Below, in pieces: positions 48,138 to 59,800 of a stretch of DNA of 64,000 nt. The position numbers were made by a program, and so were the translations under genes. The stretch lies in contig NC_060020.1 of assembly GCF_021134715.1 (NCBI RefSeq), positions 3,038,001 to 3,102,000 of the forward strand. Direction: 5' to 3'. How positions within the stretch are numbered: the stretch's first letter is position 1; the number at the start of each line of letters is the position of its first letter. The notes beneath the pieces were generated by a model. That model ran no database searches. It worked only from the letters and a program-made list of their open reading frames with translations, and was not told the origin of the DNA. The stretch is from Daphnia pulex. Its lineage: Eukaryota; Arthropoda; Branchiopoda; Diplostraca; Daphniidae.

Positions 48138-51100
48138 CCTCTTTTAGGTTTAGAAATGTGAACCCTGCCCATGTCCGGTTGAAGTTAAAAAAAAATACAC
48201 ACGGCCGCTGGTTCATAAAGGAAATCCCGACTTGTCTTGTTCTTTGTTTCCCTTTTCTTTTTTTTTTTTCTTTAATTCTTTTTAATTCCACGAGATGTCG
48301 GGGGGATGTCGCTGCCTTGGAGAAAGACACGCAACGAGTCGAGCGGACGGACGGAGAGTCGTAAAAGCGACTTAACTCTAATAGTGCTAGTAAGGTCGTG
48401 TAAAAGCCATACGTTCAATTACACCGTGCCTGTAAGAGGGGGGGTGATAAGAACACCGAAAACTTGTAATAATTTCCTGTTTTCCTAGAAGGCCTCTCTG
48501 CTCCTCTCTCCTCCAACCTGTAATTTAGAAATGCGGTGTGAGAGTGGAGACAAGGCACTCTCATCCTCTTGCGCATTTCCTCAACCTACGAGAGAGAGAG
48601 AAAGAAAGAAAAGCCTCGGTAATGTTTCGTGTTATTACGTGTCCGTCTGCGGCCGCAACAACCTCACAGCCGTCTAGTTTTTCATTTGCTTTCTGTGACA
48701 AAATGATGACGCCATTTTTTTGTTAAGTACTAACTCGGTAGTAGTAGTTGTGTATGTAAGGTCGGCTCTACCCAGGATAAACCGCTGAGCGAGAGAAGCC
48801 CGTCGGATGGGCCAGGTCACATCTAGATGTCCGCTTCTTAATTTCTTTCACTGTAGGCCGCGGCTGACGTCTTTATTGTCCGATTGTTGCCGGGCTCGAG
48901 AACAGGACCCCCTCCCGGTTCAAATGAGGGCCATTGAGTTAGAGGTATACCGTACAGTATGTATGGGGGACCCTATACAGTTGCGCATCAGTTGCTTTGG
49001 CTAGTAGAGAGGGGGGCTAGTATAAAACTGCTGTCAGTGTGTGGTTCCTTCCTTCCAAAAGTTCCTTGTGCTGGAAACATTCTCCTAGCTGCCTTTGAAT
49101 AGTTTGACCGGATTTCATTGTGGTCCGCTCTAACCACGGCCCCCACTGGAAGAAAAGAGGATGATGATAGTTCTTCTTCTTCCTGGACACACAAAAGAGA
49201 GGGGGAGGGCTGGCGCTGATGGTGTAACATTAACCGTGAACGAAATAAAAAAAAAATTCTAGAAATATGTCTACTGGGCGCGTTATATGCTATTGTCCGA
49301 AACCCGAACTGCAGTTGGAAAATGTCTGGAATGCCAAGTTCAGCATTTTGTTCTCTTGTCTGTTTCGTCTGCATGTCTGCTGTGTGTTGTAATGATGGAA
49401 AAGTATTTTTGGGATTCGCCCCATCTGTCTGTCTCGAATATAGTCAGGGCAAGGCAAGCAACAGACGCTCTCATCTGCGTCCTACATCGCAGCGCAGACG
49501 CATTTTTATGATTCAAATTCAATGGAGACAATGAAGCCAAACGGTCGCGGCGGCGGTCGCCCCGACAGACGGTCGGTTGTTTCTCATATCGTGATGAGTT
49601 TAATTTTTCTATCTTCCCCTTTTTTCTCTCCGTTACTGATGAAAATAAAATGAATAAGAGGATTAATTTATAGCGTCGTCGGGCTGTTGTTGTTGCTGGT
49701 CGTCGGGGTCCATTAATCTCGATTCCCCATTTAATCCGCCATAGGACAGACATTTTTATCTGAAATGGGCGATCTATACACTGCAGCGCTTTAATATTTA
49801 TGATACTTTTTTTGTATGTGTTTGTTACCTAGTCTATGCAGCTTTTCTGTGCTTGTGTGTGTGTGTGTGTGCGGGAGAGTCACGGGGCAGTCCCGAGAGG
49901 CGGTGTATTAACTCCCCTGTTGAGGTAATTAACATTCGGATGATGCATGGGGACGTGACGTGGAGCGGAGGAGCCACGGCGGCGGCACAAGCCCCGTGTA
50001 TACAACTACTCTTCGGGATTATTATTACACTCTGTGTGTAGGTGAGCACAACTGAACGAACGGCGCAGTAAGAGAGCTACAGACACTGTCCGACAGAGCA
50101 GAAGAAGTTAAAAAGAAAAAATAATTATAATTTAAAAAAGGGAAAAAAAAAGAAAAGAAAAAAAGACGGCGGCTTATTCTCCTGAATAATAATAAAAACG
50201 CGCATAGTTTTCTACTGGCCGTCTCGTGATATGATGTTGCAGTTGCTCCTGTCTTGAATATAAATCTAACGACGACGACAATCTCCGGTCTGGGTAGCGA
50301 AAGATTCAGGTTTTTATTTTATTCGAAGGAGAGAGAGAGAGAAACGGGTGGGAATGTAATGATCCAGCAGTGGGGACGAAATGTAAATTCCAGGGTCGTA
50401 GACGACAAGGAATTCAATATTCGAAAAATGCGAATTCTTGATGAATCAAATCTGCATTTCTTTCCCGTTTTCTTCTTTAGACTCGATATTATTAAAAAAG
50501 TCTGAAAAAATGTTAAGAAAAGTCTTTTACTTTGGAGTGACAAAGCCAAAACAATAGGACGCACTATATAAAATATGAAAGATTTCCCGTCAACTGCGTT
50601 TTCTGCAGATGGAAAAGAAGAAAAAAGCCTCGGACATTTTTTTCTTCTTCCTTTGTTGAGTTCAGAGCGCCGTGGAATAGTATAATCATAATAATAACGG
50701 CGATGACGACAGCTTTTGGGGGCTTTTGGAGTGCGGCCAGTATAACCAGTACTACGAGATATGCCACAGAGGACGGAATATTATGTATACAGCGCGCACA
50801 AAAGATGTGGGGAGAGACACTGGATATATCCTAGCGCGCCGATGGAAAAGCGGAAGAAGGCGTTGTTCAAAATTACAGGTTATTGTGTAGTAGTAGTACT
50901 AGTACAACTGACAACACAAAAGAATATGGGAACAAAAAATAAAAGTATGGGACTGTCATTTTGGCTGCCGTCAATCACCAGTTATGAAATTTCCTCCCCC
51001 CCCCCCTTTTTTTTATATTGATTCGGTTTTGGAAATTTGCTGCTGCCCCTCCTATAGGAACATCAGAAAAATTTATGAATAACTGCCCCTATACTTTTTA

Positions 51101-54100
51101 TTCATCCGCATTGAAAGATGTTGTTGTTGTTGTTGTTATAAGGTAGGTATATAATATAATCAAAAAAAGAAATTTTTTTTTCTCATCTCTTTCATCGACG
51201 TTATTATTAGATATTACATTATGCAGTGTTGTTGTTGCCGGGCTGGCGGTTGGGGGGTTCGTGTTCACACGTTTCGCTCTCGGGGGGTTCATGAGCGATG
51301 ACAGAGCACGGCACAAAACCACCGCCGCTGCCGCGTATTATATACATCAGTATAACGTTAGTAATGAATGAATATCTTCCACCATCATCAGAAATCTTCT
51401 ACATCATCTTCCCGCCCTTCATATACACCTCTGATGATGGCAGACGACTCGGGGGCAAAATATAGCGCACACACACACAAGAAAAGAAAAGAATAAAAAA
51501 AAGATAAATGAGGACGAAATCAGTTGAATAATTCAAATGTGATTATTACCTGGGCTATTACTTATTTAAAAAATGAAAAAGAAAAAACGGGGAGTCGGGA
51601 TCGTGTTATAGCCGGAAGCAATAACGTAATGCACTGCCGAATAAAAGACCAAAGGGGGCCAGTTATATCTTTTCTTTCTTTCTACCATCCGAGCGCAGTC
51701 GTTTGGAAATTCAAAAGGAAAGAAAAAGGAAAAAATCGACGATGGAGGTCTCTAATCAAGCCCGACACCCACACGGCGCGCGGATCTGTTCGGAGAAATA
51801 AAGAGATGAGTACATGCGCTGTACATGACTGGATGCATCAGCAGCAGCAGCTCCAAAAGGTGTGTAGACGCGGTGGGGTTGCCTGCTGTGCGGTTTAGAA
51901 AAGAAAGAAGAAGAATCGTGTGGCTCATCGAAAAATAGAGAACGGAATAATAATAAGTATGTACGAGAGAGAGGATCAGCAGGTAAAGATATATCCGCGC
52001 GTACATCCACAAGTCGAAAAACACCAACCAAAAAAAAAGAACCTGATGTGCCAGCGGCTGAAAACATTCCAATCCTAATTAACCGATAGAAAAGAAAAAG
52101 GAAAATTTTCTTTTTTAAAAAAAGGAAAAAGAAATGTGTGTGTGTGTATTAAAAGCGCCGTTCTAGTCTTCACACCCTCCGCCTCTCACGCTGAGCGGTT
52201 CTCTATAATAAGTAGGGGGTTTCGTTGCACTTGCATGTAGAAGACCCTATACACAGTCCCTACAGCAATATGGAGAGTATCTACCTTTTCTTTCTCTTTT
52301 TACCTGCGATGTTTCTTCTATTCCCCTCTCAACTCTCCCATCTATAACCTTTCCTTTTTTTCTTTCGACATCGGCTGCGCTTTTTTTCTTTCCTTTCCGG
52401 GGCTATGTGTATGTATGTATGGATGATTATATACATATTTCTACCTATATACTACTACTACCTTTTCATTTCTTATTACCTTCTTCTCAATTTTTTTTTT
52501 CGCCGCGCTCAAATTCGTGACGGCTCGACGAATAGTCCGAGAAAAACAACACAAAAAAGTCGAACGTTTCTATTTTTTATTCTTCTTCTTTCACACCGCG
52601 ATTCGTCACAGTCTCGATAGATTTTTTTGAATGTGTTTCAATTGATTCGGCGAGAACAATAAGAGCGCAGTCGGGTATATTTTTTATTTTTTTGGGAAAC
52701 ATATAAAATTCGTTATTTTTTGAGGGGGAGAGATAGAATGATGGTTCGAATATTTTCTTCAACACAACGACTCGATGTGTTTTTCTTCTCTTCGTCGGAT
52801 GAATTTCCGAAAGGCCGCGCTACTACCACCATACAAAGGTATGTGATGGAAAGGGACACGCCCCACCTCATCCCGTGTCGGATGAGACCCTTGCAGCGCC
52901 GAGTGTGTGTATAACTTCATAATTACAGAGAACTTGCCTTCCCACTGGTGCTAACATTACATTAGCTTTTTAAGAGATAGAGACTAGCTAGAGACTAGAG
53001 AGAGAGGGATTGAGGTACACAGACGGGTCGGCCCACTTTTCCATCAGGATTTGAAAAGAAAAGAAAAGAAAAAAAAAGATAATCGCCGGCTATGGAAAAG
53101 AGAAAAATTTTCTTGAAAGGTTTTAAAATCTTTTCATTTTAAATTTTTATTCAAAAAGAGAAAAAAAAAAGTTTAGTCATTTCTTTACGGTCATCGGAGA
53201 TTTTCAAAAAGCTCTTTGTCGACTCGATTGGCTTTTCTCGCAACTTCTCAACCGTTTCGCCGGGAGTTCAATCACGCCGAATATTCACCGATACATTTTT
53301 CTATTTTTCTTTTTGAAATCTTTGGCGATAGATTTAGTTGTTGCGGTGAAACACTTTCCGCTCTCCTTCACCTTCAAAGAAAAAGAGAAAAGGGGAAACA
53401 ACAAAAATATAAAATAAAATAACGGAGCGCGGCGTTGATAGTTGACCGAAGTTATAAACTATATCGCCGCCGCCGCCAGTGTGACTCACCCCGTGATACC
53501 TGCAACGCGCGTATATAATATAAACCTGCAATGATGATGACTTTTTTTTTCTTTTTTTTTATTGTACGGCAGAGTCCAGATGATATAAAACCCCGCCGTA
53601 ATAATAATAAATTCGCCGCGGATGTTGAGCGCCGTAAAAAAAAAAGAAAAAAGAAAAAAAAGTTTCGAGGAAAAGAAAAAAAAAAGAATAAAGACAACAC
53701 AAACCGAAAAAGGGACAGCCAAAAAATGGAGATGTTATATGAGGGGGGACTACTACTATACACCGCGCCATATGTAAAAAATAAAATAAAATAAAATAAA
53801 AATTCTCTTTGGTAATCCCTCGCCAAAGCTGACACCTTCATTCGAAAAACGCGCATCTATAGCGATATACTCCCTATAGACATATCAAAAAAGGAATCCG
53901 TCTCCGACAAAAATATCACACATGTAAGAAGAAGAAGAAGTGGCCGGGCGCCCCTAGCGCGTTCACACCGAGCCACTAGACGACGACGACGGTGAAAAAT
54001 GGTCAATATCATCATACCATGTGCCACTATAGTGCCATGTCATATGCATATAGTGGTTCAAAGTCGGTGTCTAAATGTGTAATATAAAGGTTGGCAAGAT

Positions 54101-56409
54101 AAAGGAGGACCATCCGGGCTATTACGCAACACGTATAATAACCGGCAGCAGATGCGCGCGCGGTTCCATGCAATATAATAGCGTCGGATATGTGTCAAGT
54201 CACTCCCGCCAGTGACAATCGCATTTCTTCATTTTCAAATTTCTAACTTTTTTCTTTTTTTTCTTTTATTTAAATAGAAATGTCAATTTAGTCATTCAAC
54301 TATACACGTCAAAAAAAGAAAAAAAAAGAAGAAATTTGAAATTGATTCAATGAAAAATTCATTGAAAAATGTCTGTGGTGTAATCCGTTTCCGAATCTCG
54401 TCTTCACTCAACAGCAAACAACAACAAGATGTTTGTTGTTTGTTGTTTGATGATGAGTCCACGTGTGCCTTGCGCTGCGTGCCGCCATGTTCGACCCAGC
54501 GTGAGCGGGCGGCGGCCAACACACAAACACAGAGAAAGAACTTGAACTGTTGTGTGTACATCTCTGTTTCAATTTTCAGACTGTCGATATAAAACGCCGA
54601 CCGACTGTCTCTGTTTGCGACTGGCACCAGAGCACTAAAATCCCGCAGCCGGTCGGGAAAAGTTTTAAAAGAGCCGCCAGCCTGTCGTAATATACGCGTA
54701 TAAAAATGATCAGTCGGTGGCGGTAGATATGAGCGTCAACTCCATCATCATCATCACCGTGAGCAAACACGAACGGGGGCGCACGAGAAAAAAATTAAAT
54801 TAAAAAAAAAATAAAATAAAAATGGGACCAACCCGGTGAATTTCGAGTCCCGATAACGATCTTAACGGTCAGAGCAATGAAATGACGTTCATACCCTCTT
54901 GTGCAATACGTGTCTGAGCTGTCCCCTGCAACCAAGCTCTCCTTGTTATTATTATACGACCGTATTTGTGGCGATGGTGGGGGGACCGCCGACGAGCGCG
55001 CGGTGAACGCACACGGCGTGAGTTAATTGAAATGGCGTCGGTCGGTCCGTTTCTTTAACGTGTCAAAGGAAAAACAAATCATCACGATTTTCTGGGTTTT
55101 TTTTTTCTTTTTTTCTGGAATATCTTCTACGTAACGCAAGTCGATTATATTAAGAGCCGAACGAACCGGCGAACAAAATGGAGATGAAGTTGAGTGCGCG
55201 GAAGGTCGGTGTGAATGAGTAGAGAAAAAAAGTGGATGAAAGGACAGACGAAAAGGGAAGAAGAAGAGAAGACTATCAAAAAAGAAAAGAAGAAGAAGAA
55301 GAAGAAAAGACACAGAGAAAGGCGGGCCGCCGCTCTGTGTGTGGTGCCCGTTCTTCTTCTTCTTTTGCCGACTTCCAACCGTTTGTGATGTGGATGGAAA
55401 CCGCCATCGCGCTGTTAAGCCCCAAGGGGATTTTTCGGGGTGTGTTTTCAACCGGAGTCGACTAACCGAGTCGACTTTTTTCCTTTTTTTACTTTTCAAC
55501 AGCATCGGAAAAAGAAAAGAAAAAAGAAGAAATTGAACGACAAGTTTCTGATGGCAATCAGAACATTTGAATGTTCCCGCCGCTATTCACGAAATCAAAT
55601 CACGCTCCATCCCAATGTATAATGGCGAAAGGGGGGGGGGGGTTTCTTGTTACATGAATAAATACACACGTTCCTCATTCATCATATTTGTGTTGCTGAT
55701 CATCACAAGATCCATCCATTGTTGGCCGTCAGTGTCGCCCAGCTCACAAAAAAATAAAAACCATTTCAAAGACTTTTTTCTTCGTGTTAATCTTTTTCTG
55801 GGGGGGGATAGATATTCATTCATCGAGTTTGCACTTGAAAACTCTTTTTTATTTTCTTCTTTCTAACCAATTTTTTTGTTCAGAAAATGTTCCTCAACTT
55901 CTTCCGTGTTCTCTTTTTCATTTCTCCTCCCCTTTTTCAAGCCCCTCTCGTTGATGGCCTCTACAATTTTACCAAAAGGAAGAAGAAGAAGAAGAAGGGA
56001 GAAAAAAAAAACCTTTTCTGATTCTTTTTTTAAAATGCGGCCTTGGTATCTCTCTCCTCTGTGTTTAGTGGAAGAAGAGCGGCCCCAGCAGCAGCAGCAG
56101 CAGCAGCCGGCCACGATATATATATTTTTTTCCTCGCCTAAGGCCAATTCAAAATAAGAAAAAAAAAAACCTTTGGAACATATAGCAAAAGGGACCCCAC
56201 CAGACCAAAGTCCCGTCTGTCGGTCCCCCCCCCTCCTCCTCCTCCTATCCCTTGCGAGCAGCGCGTTTGAGTCGTGCCGCCATAGCTGGAAAATATATAG
56301 AAGAGAAGAGAGCGGATACCGCCAGAGAGAGAGAAACGCCGCTCGCTCGGTTCGCCGCCTGGGTTTTTTCTTCTTTTTCCAGCCCCCTAGTCTCTGTGTG
56401 TCCAGTCCA
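48138..56409. other. 8 kb of low-complexity DNA without a recognisable gene
   Basis: The first few hundred bases are the 3' UTR of the lysyl-tRNA synthetase gene. The remainder contains A/T homopolymer tracts, a GT run at about 49853-49871, long purine tracts (about 53636-53700 and 55229-55320), CTT/GAA blocks and a CAG run at about 56088-56106. Open frames are compositionally driven. No tRNA or transposon termini were found. The right part is the upstream region of the p75NTR-like gene. Confidence 0.5.
55229..55320 (+). repeat. Purine tract with GAA/AAG units
   Basis: Almost pure A/G sequence over about 90 nt on the + strand, including repeated GAAGAAGAA. A similar tract lies at 53636-53700. 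Mirror-like purine tracts of this kind can adopt triplex structures. Confidence 0.7.
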
Positions 56410-56447
56410 AGTTCAGTTGCTTGCCAAGCTGCCGACCAGGACGGACG
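56410..56447 (+). promoter_or_regulatory. Candidate initiator/DPE core promoter of the p75NTR-like gene
   Basis: GTTCAGTTGC at 56411-56420 contains an arthropod initiator (TCAGTT, A at 56415). GGACG at 56443-56447 resembles a downstream promoter element but starts at +29, one base from the canonical +28. There is no TATA box. This would give a 5' UTR of about 480 nt. Weak, motif-only evidence. Confidence 0.3.
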
Positions 56448-56894
56448 TGTTTTTATCTTTCTCTCTCTCTCTCTGTGTGTATCGGAGAAAAACCAGAAAA
56501 TAAAAATTCCGACAATCTTTTTAAACTTGGAAAGAATTCGGCTCGACAAATACAAACTTTTACCGCAGAGTGTGTGTATATGTGTGTATGTGTGTATCTG
56601 GTGGTGTTCAGTGGTGTGTTTTGTTGTTGTTGGTGAGCCTGTTTTCATCTCATCCAGTGTGTTTGTGTGTCTGTTTTCCAGTGGGTTTCTGTTTCGGAAG
56701 AAGAATATCTCCCAACGACACAGACTCTCTTTTTGAACGAAAAACACACACACAAAACACACACGCACAGACGGACATTCGGTGGGTTTTTTAACTCCAT
56801 GGGATACATTTGAAAGACGAAGAATTCGCGCGCCTGGCGAAAGTGAGCGAGCGAAAAAAGAGAGAAACAAAAATCGCGCATCATTCATTTCAAT

Positions 56895-59800
56895 ATGAAC
56901 GACATGATGGAGACTTGTTTCAGCTCCTCCGGTTCTTGCTGCAGTCGCCTGCGAAAACAAGGATGCAACGCCTCCAGGATCACGACCGGAAACACCTCAC
57001 GCTGCTTGATGGTCCTTCTCTTCCTATCGGTACGTTATGCGCCGGCTTATTACACACACAAAAAACCTTCCCAACTTTTTTTCTTATTTTTATTATAACA
57101 AGTTTGTGGCTAGTCCCGCCAGAGTTTTTGGGTTTCCAACACACACACAGACACACACATGGGAAGGTAGTATATAGTAGTACGCGATGGGTAGTATTTA
57201 TCATGTAGAAAAAGAATGATCTTCTGCTTTTCAACGTGTCACGAATTCTCGAACGCGCACGGGCTCCGCTTGTTTTTGTTTTGTTTTGCTTTTTTTGTTA
57301 CGTTCCGCGGCCGTTTGGTTTTCCCGATGTTCGAACCCGGGGCAACAACAATAACAAAACATAAAAGAAGAAGAAGAAGAGATAGAAAAACTTGTTCTTC
57401 TTCCATTTTTTTGTTTTATTATTTTCTTTTTGAGTTTTTTTCCCCTTTTGCACGAAGCCCGAAAACAATGGAGCGGGTTCGAACGTTTTTCGTTCTCCCG
57501 TCGGTTTTCGTTCATCGGTCGAGTTCTTTTCTTTCTTTGTTCTTCTTCTTCTTCTTGTGTGATTTCATTGTCGTGTCGCCCCCCTACAAGATCGATGTCT
57601 GGCTGCGTGAATCCAACTCAAGAGGGAAATTTTGTGTTGGTTGCCCAAAACGAACAAACGTCATCGGTCGTGATTGCAGCGCCGAATTTTCACGATGCGG
57701 TACGCGGGTTAGAGGAGGGTAGGCCTTTTATTCTGTCCCGCTATATAACGCCGTTTGAATGTCCCGCGGGCCTCGACAGCTCAAGGAAAATAGGAGGGGA
57801 CAAAAAGGAATCCGTGACATTGTTCCAGATTTCTATCGCGACCGGCTGAGAATGCCGGCAAATTCACGGTAGCTCGACCCTTTTTTCCCCAGCGTGAATC
57901 ACGCAGAAAATTTGAAGAAAAAGAAATCGGAATCACAAATAAAAAAATAGCGGGACGACAATTTTTCTTCCGAAAATTAAAAAAAGAAATTTCTTTTCTT
58001 TCCGGGCAAAATCATTTCCACGGCAACTATAAGAATTCGATTCTTATCTGTCATCGTATATATATAAAAGGCCGTATAGTCTAAGTTGGAGATGAAAAAC
58101 AAAAAGGGCCGGCCCACTGTGTTTATATCCCTGCTTGGCCTCTTGTTTTATTTCCTTATCGTGAGCACGCGGGATTTGTGTGTGTGTGTGTGTGTGCCTC
58201 TCATGTCATATAAAGGTGATATAAGACTACCTATACTCGAGACGACGACGTCATCCAAGTGTGTACACAGAGGGCAGAGGGGCCGCGCGGTCTATTTGAA
58301 CTCCTCACTCCACCCCACGAAATAAGAAAAATAAGAAAAGAAAAAAACATGTTTTCGGGATTTTCTCAGGCAACGCTGTTGCTCGCCCACCCGAGCGATA
58401 AATGTAACGGATCGGCGTTTTTATAGTCGATGTATTATCATCGGAGAAACATTTTTTTGAAAAAATAAAAAGAAAAAAAGGGAGACGGGTTTTTGAGAGT
58501 CAACTGATTACAAATAATGAGGGGACCGGTCAACAAATATTCCCCGATTGTCGTTCGTAATTCTATTTCTACAATTAGTGACAGGGTCCAATATTTTTTG
58601 GGTTGTCGTCATACAATGAACGATAGTCGTGTCTGTCTGAACTGGCCAAACAGATGCAGCACAAAGTCAATTGTACTACACACGCCTTTATTTGGCGTTG
58701 ATTAAACTCGTGATGAAACCAGAATATAGAAAGATCTTTTTATTATTTTGATTTTTATTTTGGCGCAAAAGAAAAGCCCTTTCGGCGAAAAAGGGAGGGG
58801 GGCTCGGCGGCGTCGTCGTCGTCGTCGATAATGAAATGAAAAACTGAACACGCGCGCGAGCGAGCGCGGGTCTATCCAAACAACACGCGTGCCGTTCCGT
58901 GCATACATTAATCAGAAATTCATCCTTGCAAACTCGCCTTTCGGTCTCCACGTTTCGTGTCGCCTTTCTGGAACAACAACAAAAGGAGGGGGGGGGGAGA
59001 GAAAACAACCATTTCAAGTTTGACTAAATTGGCAACAGATTACGACAGACAAAACCGCCCCGCGCTGTTAAACAAAAATCCTCCCCAAATTCGGGTCCCG
59101 AATTTTGTGCCGATTTTATTCGTCGACTTTTATTTTTCAAAGTTCCACAGTGACGAATGAGAGCGGAGGAATGATGATGGCAGCGGAGGGGGTTGTTATT
59201 TTCTTTAAAGGAAATGAATAATGTGCCGATCTATCGGCGGGATAAAAAATATGGAAATGTTCGTTCTTTTTTTGGGTTGGTGGGGGGATTATTCTTTTGC
59301 CCTTTTTACTCTTTTTGGGGTTTTAATTCTGTACTACCATTATTTTATTGAATAGCCGATTGGCGGTTCTCTCTCTCTCTCTAGTCCCGGGGTTCCCGAC
59401 TATAATGAGAAAGGGAAAGAGGGGGGAAGAAAGATGATGATTGGCTTTTACGCCTTTCACGGTCTCGGCCAGCTCGTCCTAATGGACATAAAATTCTCTC
59501 TTCTGCGCGCATATTCTTCTCGTCTTCTTCTTCTTCTTCTCTTTTCGGTCATATTACAGAGCTGACGAAAAAGAAGAAGAAGTGGGCGATCCAAGTTGGG
59601 AAGGAAATTTATGAATTGATAAGATAAGAGAAGAATTCTTTTTTTTAGAAAATAATAAAAAAGAAGAAGAAACAAAAGCCGAGAGATGTTGGGTAGGAAG
59701 AATAATCAGCAGGTGAGTGCGAAAATAGTCGTCGGCTTGCGACACAAATCCCCCCATCGGGTTCGTCTGGGTTCTGAGAGAAAAAAAAAAATTACCGGAC

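Noticed and set aside
55863..56960. 365-codon open frame on the - strand, the longest single frame in the window
   Set aside because: It is antisense to the p75NTR-like exon 1 and its leader. The composition is dictated by CT/GA/CA tracts (runs of Lys, Arg, Cys, Phe), it begins without an ATG, and has no family resemblance.
57320..57345. GGTTCGAAC on the - strand resembling a tRNA T-loop/B box
   Set aside because: No matching A box, acceptor stem or anticodon stem around it.
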